The position numbers were made by a program, and so were the translations under genes. From Cylindrotheca closterium (lineage: Eukaryota > Bacillariophyta > Bacillariophyceae > Bacillariales > Bacillariaceae), in assembly GCA_933822405.4 (NCBI GenBank), contig CAKOGP040000335.1, positions 62,001 to 126,000 on the forward strand: a stretch of DNA of 64,000 nt, written 5' to 3'. Positions 9,280 to 20,781 of this stretch are shown one piece after another. The notes beneath the pieces are model-generated. The model worked only from the letters and a program-made list of their open reading frames with translations. It was not told the DNA's origin and searched no databases. The first letter of the stretch is position 1, and every line of letters starts with the position of its first letter.

Positions 9280-12200
9280 ATGTCAAAGTGGACAGAGGAA
9301 ACTCTTGCTGAGGCACTCGGTGGCGTTTTGCTAAAGGACATAGACGGCTTGGACGAAGATTTGGTCTCCTACATCGCTGGTTCTTTATCAACCCAAATCG
9401 AAGAGGGGCAATCGTGTGAAGAAGTTTTGGCGGATACTCTCAGCCAATTTCTTGAATCCCTCGATATCTCGGACGACCAAAAGGAACTGCTCATGAAAGA
9501 TGCGGAGGCTGCAATTTCATCTGTCGAAAGTGGCAATGTTTCAAGCAGTTCAACGGCCCCAAAGAAATTGAAACAAGGCATAGTGAACATGTCATCAACT
9601 TTGAGTGATCAAATAGAGAACGAATCCAATGAAATACTTTGGGGCTCAGGAGAAAAAGTCAAAGCGAATGCAAATGCTCAGATTGATGCCTATCACGACA
9701 AGACATCTGCGAAGGACAGGAGAAAGCAACGCCAGGATTTGCAAAAATCGCGTCGAGATTTGGCTCAAATGGAGCAGGCGGAGCAAAATGTTACCAAAGC
9801 TGGTGTCAGTTCAATGCTTATTCCTACTGCGAAGGGTAAAGAAAGAGATGTTTTGCTCCAAAACGTTTCTGTTTCTCTAGACAATGGCAAGGTGCTGTTA
9901 GATGGAGTGGACTTGAAATTCGCGTATAAGCGACGCTACGCTGTTATTGGCGAGAACGGTGCCGGAAAGACGACCTTGCTGCAACACATTGCCGCGTGGA
10001 AGTTTCCCGGTTTTCCGACTCATCTCCGAGTGCTACACGTCCGCCAGGAACTGAGCACAGAGAGTGAAGAGACGACCTGTCTACAAGCAGTATTGGAAGC
10101 TGATGTTGAGGTCCAGGCGCTGCGACAAGAAGAAAAGCGTCTTCTTGCCCTCCTGGAGCATCAGGATGAAGGAAGCGAAGACGTCGCGGCGATTAAGGAT
10201 AGATCGTTGATTGAGAAGGCGGAAGGGACTGACGACAACTTTAACCGCGAATTAGAACGACTGAAGGAAGTCTATGAGCGTTTGCAGCTTTTATCGGCCG
10301 ACACAGCCACGTCCCGCGCTTCCATGATATTGAGCGGCCTTCAATTCACACCTGAGATGCAAATCTCTCCCCTGAAAAGCTTATCAGGAGGTTGGCGTAT
10401 GCGCGTTGCTCTTGCTGCAGCATTACTTGTAAGTTCCCTTCAGTCCATTGACTTCATGATATTCCTTTGTTGATTACCCTCACTAAACATATGCTGTAGA
10501 TTGAACCTGATTTGTTGATGCTCGACGAGCCTACAAATCACTTGGATTTGGAAGCTGTTATCTGGCTTGAGAGGTACCTCCAGGATTATCCCCATACCGG
10601 TACGTTATAATCGCTCATGAATTTCGGTTCATCTTCTACTTACCCATGAGCATTGTTCGCCTCATACCAATTTTCTTTAGCTATTATTGTTAGTCACGAT
10701 CGAGGCTTCCTCAATGCAGTTTGCACCGTAAGTCTACACGGATTATTTCAAAGCTCATTTCAGTAAACAACTGCTGTGCTAAAACAATTTGTTGGATGTT
10801 GGTTACAGGACACGATCGAGCTCAAGCATAAAAAGCTGATTTATTGGAGAGGTAAGCAAAGCTTAGAAATCATTGCCATTATCTTGCTATTGCAGTCCTT
10901 CGTGATGCTGTTTCTGACCTATCGTATTAAAAGGTAACTTTGATATGTATGTGAAACAACGAAATGAAAAGCAAAAGAACGAGGCACGCTTGTACGAAGG
11001 TAAGCTACGACCATTGCTGGTGCATCTGTCCGCTCGAAGAAGTTTAAGCAATTTCTAGCTTACACTTTCCCTTTTTTCAAGCGTACAAAACAAAGCGAGA
11101 CCATATGATGGAGTTTATAGAAAAGTTCCGAGCCAATGCAAAACGAGCCAGTATTGTACAGAGTCGCATCAAAGCAGTAGAGAAGGTATGCTTAAATTTG
11201 CCCATTGATTTGCCCATTGATACATTCGTTGCTTTTGTCAAGCTGAATATGTACTCCCTTTTTCAGATGGACGCTGAAGCACCAGCACCGGTTGTTATGG
11301 AGCCAGTATGGCGTTTCAACATCCCAAGTTCGGCCCCCCTGAGCCGCCCAATTATCTCTGTCAATGATGTTTATTTTGACTACTCACCAAAGACTAATGA
11401 TGGTTTAAACAAGAGCGAGTCGCAGTTTCTCCTGCAAAAAGTTAACTTTGGAGTGGACCTCGACTCTAGGATTGCCATTTTGGGAAAAAATGGCGAAGGC
11501 AAAACTACCTTGTTGAACATCATCATGGGCCTCGTCACACCAATCAAAGGGACAGTAGCCGTCAATAGTGGACTTCGTATTGGCCACTTCACACAACAGC
11601 ACGTTGACTCGTTCTCGCTCGGCCTCAGCGCGGTTGAAAACTTATTAAACAAGTTCGAAGGCGTTGACGAGCAAATCGTTCGAAGCTTTTTAGGCAAGTC
11701 GTTGTCATCAAATTTCTGTCTTTTTGTGTCAGTGAGGTTCTCAATATGTCCTTTTGATTTTAGGCAAGTTTCAAATACAGGGAAACGATGCAATAAAGCC
11801 GATGTCCCTCTTGTCTGGGGGTCAAAAGGTAGAGTCTTATGAAGTTTACTTTTGTATCAACCCTTTTCTACACAGACTCACAGTGTTTTCATTTCATCCA
11901 AGTCTCGAGTTGCATTTGCAACTTTGGCATTCAAAAAGCCCCACATACTGATCATAGACGAAGGTAGGTATCGTATACTGAAGCGTTTTCCGTAAAGGCT
12001 GACACCAACTAACTCCTGCGTGCCGACAGGAAGTAACCATTTGAGTATGGACGCCGCAGATGCTCTTGTTGAAGGTATAGTATTCGGAGTATCGCTTTTC
12101 AATGACGGCTTGCGACAAAGACTGACAATAATATTCTCTGCCTTCGCAGCTGTGAAAGACTTTAAAGGAGGAGTGATGGTTGTCTCACATGATCAGCATT

Positions 12201-12549
12201 TCGTCAGCAATACATGCACCGAGTTGTGGGTGGTTTCCCAAGGGTAAGATGTCAACTGCTGCTGCTCTAACCAATCGACAGACCAGTCGATCCAGTTTCA
12301 CGTGGGCATCCTTAAACTTTTGGCAACTAACCACTTTCTCTGGGTTTCTCGCTTCATCGTTTCAGCAAAGCGACCCGGTTCAACGGCACATTTGATGAAT
12401 ACAAAGAGCAAACGGCAAAAGAGACAAACAAGAGAGTTGAAGGTACGATTTACTAAATGGGCTTTGCTTTATCTTCCGCCTGCTGAATTCCTGCTCTCAC
12501 CCCTTCTAATGAAGAATCTGTCAAACGAATGGCGCAAATTAACAACTAG
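9280..12549 (+). CDS. ABC-F family ATPase (ABCF3/GCN20-like)
   Basis: Thirteen exons join in frame to 770 residues: 9280-10428, 10500-10599, 10681-10727, 10809-10851, 10934-10999, 11082-11185, 11267-11693, 11764-11828, 11903-11963, 12030-12074, 12150-12243, 12366-12442, 12515-12549. It has two ABC domains and no membrane helices. Domain 1 has Walker A GENGAGKT (224-231), LSGGW (368) and LDEPTNHLD (near 391). Domain 2 has GKNGEGKT (576-583) and LSGGQK. An N-terminal region with a charged linker fits the ABCF3/GCN20 type, which acts on ribosomes in translation and stress signalling. Two oddities: the second Walker B reads IIDEGSNHLS instead of the usual DEPTNHLD, and the seventh intron (11694-11763) has a GC donor. 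The terminal exon codes for only 12 codons including the stop. Confidence 0.92.
11694..11763 (+). other. GC-AG intron flanked by a direct repeat
   Basis: The only frame-keeping splice between the ABCF exons uses donor GCAAGT after TTTTTAG and acceptor GATTTTAG. The sequence TTTTAGGCAAGT occurs at both ends, so the intron is bounded by a 12-bp direct repeat. The GT four bases downstream of the donor (11698) would put the next exon out of frame. Confidence 0.85.
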
Positions 12550-12602
12550 ATCTGCAACAAGCGAGCTTTTAGTTATTTTGAAACGTTAGCACAATCAAAT
12601 CA

Positions 12603-15202
12603 CTAAAAACCCTCGTCTGTTTCGGCCAGCATAAAGCTCAGAAACTTCTCACGTACGTTGGCGCCTTCTAGCGCATCAACATCTGTTTTGGAAGGCGGCA
12701 GCGGGGCAGCAATCGCTCCGACAACTCTCGATCGAACCGATTCTATATCCATGTGCGTCAGATGCACCTTGTCCCGTTCGTCTTCGTTGAAGTGTAAAAC
12801 ACTGGCCATCAATTCAAGCACTTGTTGTCTTTTACCCTTGTCCTTCATTGTGCACCAGTCGAGCAGAATATTCTTCATTAGGGTGCGATCGATTACGTCC
12901 TCTTGACTGGTTTGCAACCTGTAGATTGCTTCGTCAAGAGACCTGCGCATTTGGGTATTCTCCGATTTCAGCTTGTTGATATGGGTTTCTAGAGACCTCA
13001 ATTCGTCCATTTTATGTCTCACGGCTGTGTCAGCAACGTCTTGAAGCTTTTTCAACTCATGGTTGTGAGCATCACGAAGGGCTGCGATAGCCGCATTATG
13101 AGAAGACGCAAGTGCTTTCTCAGCCTCAGCTCTTTGCTGTTCGAGAAGCTCCAACTCTGCACGCCTCTCGTCTTGGAACGCCTCAAGAGCATCACTGAGA
13201 TTATTATTAGCCACCGTCATTCGATCAACATCTGCTCTCGCAATCTCAAGGTCAGCCGTTGACGCCGCTAGTTGGATTTTGACGTCTCGTAGTTCAGAAA
13301 TGGCTTCATCGCGCTCCGTTTCAATTCGTGTGTTCGACTGCATAGCTGATTCAACAACGTTTTCGTTATGCTTTCTTTCCCTGTCTCGTTCTTCCCTCAG
13401 TACTGTCAGCTCCATCTAAGCAATGCTCAAAGTGAGGAGACGACATCCAAGCGAAAACCAAGCCGATGATGACATACCTGCATTCCACTATACTTCTCCG
13501 CCTCTTCTTCAAGCTGTGCTACACGTACTTTCAACTCTTCGCATTCATGCTCTAGCTCGTCAACGTGATCTTGTAGTTCATCTGCTTCCGCTTCAGCTTC
13601 TTCCTCTCCCTCTTGGTGTTTTGTCATTTTCGATTCTAAATCCCGAAGCAACTCTTTGAGATCAGCGATTTGATCGTTGCGTTCATCCAGCAATGCAAGT
13701 GTATGTGCAACCTTGTCTTCTGCAGATCGCACAGACCTCTCCTCTCTCTTTTGGTGCTGTACTAGTTGGCCCTCATGTGCTTTCTGAGAAGCAGCAAGGT
13801 TTGCCTCTGCCCTTTCTGCGCGTGCGTCGCTTTCCTCGATTATTGCTTTGAATTTTGTTTGCTGGGTAACCAATTGAGTTCTAACCTTCGCAATTTGTTC
13901 ATTCAGTGAGTGCATTTCCAACTGTCTCTCTTGCTCGATTCGCATAATTTCCTGATGGTGTTCTTCTGTTGTAGCTCGCAACAACCGCGCTTCTTTCTCT
14001 TGAAAGGCTACCATTAGTTCTTCTCTCGCTGAATTCACGTGCTTTTCATCCTGACTCGCCCTTTCTTGTAACTCCGCAATTTTTTCTTGTGCTTTGTTCA
14101 GTTCCTCCATCAGTCGTTTGTTTTCCATGGCGAGACCATCGTGCATCAGTTCGTTGGGAAGAATTCCAGACTGACCGCTGACTTGTTCGGGAACATTGCT
14201 CCTGTCAATTTCAGAGGTGGAGCCTGGGGCATTGACTTGGCTTCTTTGGCTCACACTTTTTGTTGTTGCTACAATGGACGTCTTAGATGTAGACGACGGG
14301 ACCATGTCTTCGTACTTCGGCGATGCAGAAATAGACTTTTCAGGCTCTTTCTCGTCTTCCGTTGCCCTCGTCGTTGCAACTGTGTCTATTCGTCGATCTA
14401 GCGAACTGTCGCCACTCCAAGTGTCATGATCTCCTTTCTCTAGGCCTTGTGTTGATAGCTTCTGTGGTGCCGGGTCATGCAACTCAGCTCTGGAAGTTTC
14501 GGGGATTAGGGGACTGGTGTTGTCGCTTGACCCGGCAGCAGGGATAGTCGCATTATCTACACTTCTTTTTGGCACGTTACCTGGACCCAAAGTCGATTTT
14601 TTTTCGCTCAATCCCTTGTGCTGTACAGATATTGCCGGATTTCCAATTGACTTTGACGAACCAAATTCTGCTGTTGAATTGCTATCAACTTGAACTGGAA
14701 CTCTTTCCGATTTCATATAAATGTCGTCGTTCGTTGGGATTACTGGGTCAGTATGCTTGGCGCTATCTTCCTTTACTTCAACAGTATTCGGAAGAGTTGC
14801 AGTGTGGCCAGAAGTGTCTTTACGATCGTTCTTTCCAATCGTCGCGTGACTCAATGCAGCATTGGAGGGTATCAGAGATTCATCATTATTTTCTCCTTCA
14901 ACTTCATCATCAAGGTCATCATCAACTTCAGCTTCATCGATCTCCTTGTTATCATCCAAAACACGAGAAATTAAGCCAACAAACCCAAGTCCTCCATGAC
15001 CCACGCCACCGCCGTCATCGTAGTCTTCATCCTCATCCTCGTAATCGTCGTACTCCTCATCATACTCCTCCTCCTCATCATCGTCGTCGTCGTAGTCATC
15101 TTCTCCAGGCGGTGGGGCGACAGCATTTCCAATCTTCTGGAGAGTGGAATTGAGATCGTTTGCCCCTAAACGGCCTGCAAGATTTCCCCACATGATCTTC
15201 AA
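12603..15202 (-). CDS. GRAB-domain golgin (GMAP-210/Rud3/GC4-like coiled-coil protein)
   Basis: Two exons, 15202-13478 and 13415-12603, are split by a 62-nt intron in phase 0 and give 845 residues. The N-terminus (MWGNLAGRLGANDLNST; either Met 1 or Met 4 could start) resembles the short amphipathic start of plant and animal golgins. A long Asp/Glu run (about 37-65), a Ser/Thr-rich low-complexity region, and coiled coil from about 360 to 740 follow. The C-terminus (about 750-800, from DRTLMKNILLDW to FNEDERDKVHL) matches the GRIP-related Arf-binding (GRAB) domain. Such proteins tether vesicles at the cis-Golgi through Arf1. Its stop lies 53 bp from that of the convergent ABCF gene. The GRAB call is from pattern only. 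Confidence 0.7.
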
Positions 15203-15324
15203 TGATGTTTTGAGTGGGTATATTTTTGGTGCAGTAAGTGAACAATCCAGTCAGACGTGTCGAATAATCAAAATGACACAATGTAATAAGGTAGGTATGT
15301 GCTGTACTATGCATTTATTTCATG

Positions 15325-16866
15325 CTATCGAAAGATGGAGTAGTATGCAAGCCCGATAAAGCTTGCAATTGCATACCCTAGATTCCCTACTAGAACAGCT
15401 GGTATTTCGAGAGACTTCCAGCGATTTGCCTTGGCCAAAGCAACGCTTGTTGCAGGGCCACCTATCGCAGCGCTCGATGCCACAAGCAGTCGTTGCCTGC
15501 AAAGTTGACCATTTGAGCCCCCCAAAAATTGATTCAACCCAGCAAGAATGAGCCCATGTATCGTGTAGAGTAAACTTAAGAAAACTCCCAATGGAACGGC
15601 GGAAGCCTTTACCGTTTCGGCCAACCTTATTCCAGGAGCTCCTGCGGTCGCAAAGAACAAGTACAGAAAAGAAGTTCCCAACATCTCAGAGGTCTCTCGT
15701 AGTGGCCCCATCCAAGAATTGGGTACTATGGATGTAAACAAGACTGTTGCAACCGAGCAAAGTGGCAATGCTGCAGACTTTCCGCCTAGCCGCTCACTTA
15801 GTGATAGCAGAACACTTGAAATAAATAGCACCAGTGTTGTTTTTTGAAGAGTAATCGATTCATCTGATTTTTGAACCGTAATGTCAGTTGAATCAGACTC
15901 AAGATCTGGTAGTCCACTGCTGAGAGCGTTTGTTATCGGGAAATAAACGAGAGCAAATATGTTGTCAACACAAAGGCCAGCTGCTACCGCATTTGGACTT
16001 GCATTCAACGCTTGTGTGACGGCAACATAGTTCAGACCTCCGCCGACGTTTTTCGCCAATAACGCTGCCGCGATAATTAGTCCATCTCGACCAAGAGCTG
16101 CACATAACATCGAGCGGCACAATAACCAGCCGATCAAACAGGCAATAATAGTTGCAGCGGACGCGTATAAGAAAGATACCAGCAGAGGTCCACAGCGCGA
16201 TGCACACCCACGCAGATCCGCGCCCAAAAGAATCAGAGGAGTCGCAAGCTGGAGACAAAGTACCTGGAGAAACTTTGAAGCTGCTGTTCCTCCCGGGCTA
16301 AGTACGCCAATTGACGCCAACACAAACGAAATGGCCATAGCACTGACAGGAGGCCCCAGTAGTTTTCCAATTTTCGTTCGTTCACCAAGCGTTTGCCCTG
16401 CCACAGCCGCGCCAGTCAAACCTGCTATATTTCCCCACGTGTCTGATGCATCGATGATTGATCCTAGCCGAGATGATTCTAAACGCTTGGTTGGCGAAGG
16501 TGAAACCAAAGTAGTGGATGTGCGTCGGTCCAATGTGATTGTTGGCACGCTTTGCACGATGGCAAAACCATGTACATTCAGACAACAAATATTCCACAAC
16601 AAATATATCGATGCAAGTCTTCGATGGATCTGCGACGATGCGCAAATCATTGCTATAAGTTGTGAGGACGGGGATTTTTCAAAGTTTGGCCTACTTTCAA
16701 CCTGTGGAAGTATGAGCAGGTCAGCGTTATTGTCATCAAACATCAAATAATCGAGCTGGTGATCATTCAAGATCTCACTCATTCGGCCCAGCGCGCGTAA
16801 CGGTAGATGAGCAGGACGCACCTGTGCTGGAACGGTATGAAATTTCAGTGCTTTCAGTGCTTTCAT
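15325..16866 (-). CDS. DUF819 (YjcL-like) membrane protein, probably plastid-targeted
   Basis: The open frame is 513 residues. The mature part has about 10-12 hydrophobic segments and matches the DUF819 family, found in bacteria and in plant chloroplasts, whose transport role is not firmly known. Conserved-looking stretches are NVGGGLNYVAVTQAL, LCVDNIFALVYFP and AAIGGPATSVALAKANRW. The start is unsettled: Met 73 (ATG at 16650) opens a typical signal peptide ending near NVHG followed by FAIV, the Phe-at-plus-one pattern of diatom plastid presequences, so translation probably begins there. The 72 upstream codons look non-homologous. The full frame is reported because nothing excludes it. Confidence 0.75.
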   Translation of the reverse strand: MKALKALKFHTVPAQVRPAHLPLRALGRMSEILNDHQLDYLMFDDNNADLLILPQVESRPNFEKSPSSQLIAMICASSQIHRRLASIYLLWNICCLNVHGFAIVQSVPTITLDRRTSTTLVSPSPTKRLESSRLGSIIDASDTWGNIAGLTGAAVAGQTLGERTKIGKLLGPPVSAMAISFVLASIGVLSPGGTAASKFLQVLCLQLATPLILLGADLRGCASRCGPLLVSFLYASAATIIACLIGWLLCRSMLCAALGRDGLIIAAALLAKNVGGGLNYVAVTQALNASPNAVAAGLCVDNIFALVYFPITNALSSGLPDLESDSTDITVQKSDESITLQKTTLVLFISSVLLSLSERLGGKSAALPLCSVATVLFTSIVPNSWMGPLRETSEMLGTSFLYLFFATAGAPGIRLAETVKASAVPLGVFLSLLYTIHGLILAGLNQFLGGSNGQLCRQRLLVASSAAIGGPATSVALAKANRWKSLEIPAVLVGNLGYAIASFIGLAYYSIFR

Positions 16867-17105
16867 TGCTACATGATGGATGGACAGACAACACCCAGAA
16901 AGCGAAGGGAAGAGTGCCAGAATGTAATCTACAGGTTTGGATATGTTTATAAAGCTACCCGATCCCTCCGACTAGTGACGCGCGACAGATTCAAGTGTTC
17001 CCAAGATTTGATGGCTTCTTCGCATCTCAAAAGTGACATCAAAATTCCGTCCCATCCTCCTTCGACTGCTTCCAACAGTCGTTAGTTAGCGACACAACAT
17101 CAAAG

Positions 17106-19375
17106 ATGCTTTCTACACAGCTTCGACCAGGAGCAAACAAATTTATCAAGTCAATAGCTCGACATCGCGCAAGGGAGCTTTCTGGTTCCCTAGCTACGCA
17201 GCAATGGAGTGCATCAACCAATAGAAGCATATCAACAGAGAGAGAAAATCACTTCAAAAACATCGGATACCTTGATGACGAAGGCTTGACAGTCTTTAGT
17301 ACCATCCATGATATGCAAGTTCGATCTTGTGATGTCTACGCAGAAAACGAGCTTTTCGGGTCTTATGATGCAACGGAAAATAAGTTCAAATATGTCACCT
17401 ACGAGGAGTTTGACAACCAAGTTGACAGATGCAGGGCAGTGCTGAAGGACTTGGGTAAGTGACCACGCGTATCTTTGCCAGAATTCAACTATGAAGTGTT
17501 GCTTAACATCTCCTTGCACGCACGCACAGGCGTAGAGGAGTATGGAAAAGTTGCAATCATTAGCAACAACCGACTCGAGTGGGCAATCATTTCATGTGCC
17601 GCTTATTCTTTGAATGCATCCCTTGTACCCATGTATGAAGCACAACTTCCCAAGGACTGGACGTATATCCTAAACGATTCCGGCTCTTGTGCCGTATTCT
17701 GTGCCACACAAGAAATATATGACTCTCTACAGAAGGAAGTTTTACCATCCACCCCAACGGTTACTGCTTCTATATGCCTTGACGCTCCGGAGGGCGAACC
17801 TCACGCGTTTGCCACGCTAATGGCTGCTCAAAATAACGACGCTTCATCCATCATTGTTAAACCAACGCCAGACGACCTTGCAAACTTGATCTACACGTCG
17901 GGTACGACCGGCCAACCAAAAGGTGTCGAGCTGACGCATTTGAATTTCGCTTCCAACACTAAATCTGCATCTAGAAGCCTTGTCGACGATCCAAGGGACT
18001 TCATTCGGGAATCAGATCGCTCCTTAGCATTTCTGCCGTGGGCTCACTCGTATGGCCAAACTTCGGAGTTGTGGGCCAGCATGTCTATGGGTAGCAGCAT
18101 GGGAATTTGTCGAGGCATCCCAGACATCCTTGAAGATCTACAAATGGTGCAACCTACACTTCTATTCTCTGTCCCAACACTTTACAAAAAAGTGTATGAC
18201 GGTGTTCACAACATCATTCAGACAGCAAGTCCAATCAGGCGACGATTAATGTTGTCAGCGTTGAAGCTTGGAGATGCTCATGCTCGTGCGGCGAACGGAG
18301 ATGGAATTCCACTTGGGCCAATCAACAGTATTAAACATTCGGTTCTCGATAAAATTGTCCTTTCCAAAATTCGAGACCGCTTTGGTGGAAATTTACGATG
18401 CGGTTTCCTTGGGGGGTCTGCTTGTCCTCCAGAAGTTCTTTCCTTTATGGATGCTCTTGGGATTCCAATCTGTGAAGGGTAAGAAGTTCTGCTTCGAATC
18501 TTCCTCTTTTGTGGTTTTGTTTCTAACATTCACCCACCGTTCAATGGTACATAGATATGGCTTGACAGAAACTTCACCAATCATTACTGTCAACGTACCC
18601 GGCAAGAGATCGATTGGAAGTGTCGGGCGTCCAATTGGCGGAGTTTCGGTGTATATTGTCGATCCAGAGGGACGCCCTGTAGCTGATGGCGAAGAGGGTG
18701 AAGTTTGCTGCACTGGACCAAATGTAATGCGCGGGTATTACAAGAACAAGGAGGCCACCGATGAGGTCATTTCAGTTGCACCTGATGGCGTCTCGAGAAT
18801 GTGAGTGGATACGTCATTCCCCTTTTTGTGATGATGAAAACAAAGAAGACTAACATGATGTGTGCAGGTTCCATACTGGCGATCTAGGCAGAATGAACGA
18901 AGATGGCTACTTGATGATTACCGGTAGAATCAAGGAACAGTACAAGCTCGAAAACGGCAAGTACGTAGTACCCACACCCATTGAATCAGCAATTGGAATG
19001 AGCCGATTTGTGAGCCAAGTAGTTCTCTTTGGTGCAAACCGTCCATACAATGTCGCTCTTGTAGTTCCAGAGTGGCCAGCGATTCGAGCAGAGCTTGGAA
19101 TTGATGATTCGGTATCAGAAGAAGAGTTGGCAAGTGACGATAATGTTTGCAACCTTGTGGATGAAGAAATCAGCAAAACCTGTGCAATGCTAAAGAAGTT
19201 TGAAGTTCCGAAGAAGTGGGCCTTTGTTGGACCCTTTACGGCTGCTAACAACATGTTGACTCCAAAAATGTCGATCAGACGCCATAAAGTTGTCGAAGCT
19301 TACGAGGATACAATCGCACACCTATATGGACAAAGCTCGAGTCTTCACGAGCAAAAAGACAGCGAGGCGGCCTAA
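17106..19375 (+). CDS. ACSL: Long-chain acyl-CoA synthetase (AMP-forming)
   Basis: Four exons, 17106-17454, 17530-18478, 18555-18800 and 18868-19375, give 683 residues, the normal length for this family. The enzyme activates fatty acids with ATP and CoA. The AMP-binding P-loop is [11 protein letters not shown] (about 236-246), the adenylate motif is YGLTETSP, and the C-terminal hinge is [15 protein letters not shown] followed by ITGRIKE. The first 35 residues are rich in Arg, Lys, Ser and Ala with no acidic residue until after 20, suggesting a mitochondrial presequence, though they could also be a membrane anchor region. Each splice restores family-conserved sequence (EG to YGLTE; RM to FHTGD). 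Chain-length preference cannot be read. Confidence 0.93.
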
Positions 19376-19517
19376 TTGTATTATAAGACAACATGCTTGC
19401 GACCTTGTCAACGGCAAAGTCAGGTATTTCTATTACCATTTGCATGCATCAAGAATGAGCAAAACATGACGTAACAACATTGTATAAAGACCAGAAGTAT
19501 CCATTACTTTACTGCGT

Positions 19518-20569
19518 TCAAGATTTACGCCTCTTCTTTCGGCCCTGCACTGCTGTCGAAACGTCCACATCACCGTCCTCTTCATCGTCAAGATTATCAT
19601 TTTCGCCATCAGATGACTCTTCGTCCCAGTTCTAGGCAAAAAGCACATATATAAACTTTTAGTGGGCACAAGTTGTGATCAAAACGAATACAGCGCAATA
19701 GCTACCGCACGATTACCTTCTTGTGATTCAATAAATAGTCCTCGTTCAAGGCATCCCATTTGGAAGATTTTGCAGAACCAGTGTCACTAGCTCCAGGGAT
19801 CTTCTCCTCAGTGCTTACAGATGCAGCGTTCTTAATTTTACTCAGAAAGGTGTGTTTTGTGACCTTTGGTTCAATATTGGACCCCCTTGAAACTGTTTGA
19901 GACGACTGCGACGCAAAATTCATTGTGAGATGAGCGAGAATCGTTCCAAAAAACAAGCTCACCACATACCTCTGACACTTGTTGATGTTGCGTGATCGCG
20001 TTGAACAACGCTACAACTCCACGAGTTGCAACTCGCCGATGAAGCCGCTCCTGTTCCAGCTCTTTTGCAACGGAATGCTGTCCGGTATTGATGGTATTTG
20101 TTGTCGCAACGGAAAGTGGAATGTGTAGAGCTGTCAAACAACGCTCCCGGTTGTCCCTTCTTTTCTCTCGCATTGCCTTGGTTTCCTCCTTTTGTTTCAT
20201 CTGCATTTTTTGCAAGGGTGTTGTCGTTTTGGAAAGAACGACAGAAGTGATCGCCCGTTCGGCGTTTGAGGTTCCAAGGATTTTCGCCATTGCATTTGAC
20301 ATTTTTGCCGAGGAAGACTGAATGAAAACATCTGGCTCAAGCTCGTCGTCTTCGTCCATGTCGTCACGAGAGTTTATTCTCTGTGAATTGTCATCTTTAG
20401 TGGTGGACTCTCCATCAGAGGATTCTTGACGCTGCCAGTTCTCCAATACTTGCTCGTCATCATCGTCTTCATCTTCATCACTGGAACCAGCAAAACGTTT
20501 CAGATCGCTTTCCGAGATACTACTCTCATTGCGGCGTTTTGACCTAAATGTGGACTTCGACCTCGCCAT
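19518..20569 (-). CDS. RRP15: RRP15-like ribosomal RNA processing protein
   Basis: Three exons, 20569-19970, 19905-19717 and 19631-19518, all phase 0, give 300 residues. The basic start (MARSKSTFRSKRR) is followed by an acidic segment and a domain at about 90-200 matching Rrp15. It contains MSNAMAKILG, an LSK followed by a KEETKAMREKRR helix, and LHRRVATRGVVALFNAI. Rrp15 is a nucleolar component of pre-60S particles needed for 27S/25S rRNA maturation. The last exon encodes an acidic tail ending in KKRRK, a likely nuclear signal. It converges with the acyl-CoA synthetase gene, with 142 bp between the stops. Confidence 0.85.
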
Positions 20570-20781
20570 TGTTTTATAGCAAAAGCTTCCAAGAGAGTGT
20601 TTGATGGTATTGATTGGTGTCGGACAACTGTAATCGGAGTAGTCAAATAAGGATATGAGCTCCAAAATAAATAAAAGCACTCGCATGCAGAAAGTATTCC
20701 TTGAGACCAGCTCAGTGCTCGAACTAGTCCAATTTTTGAAGTTGAGAATACGAGCAGTAGTAGTTCATTGAACCAACCATC

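Noticed and set aside
11698..11763. GT donor at 11698 instead of the GC donor in the ABCF gene
   Set aside because: Neither of the nearby acceptors gives a frame that continues into the LSGGQK segment.
14569..15153. 194-residue plus-strand frame rich in His, Pro and Arg
   Set aside because: It is the antisense of the acidic Asp/Glu run of the golgin; the odd composition follows directly from the GAC/GAG repeats.
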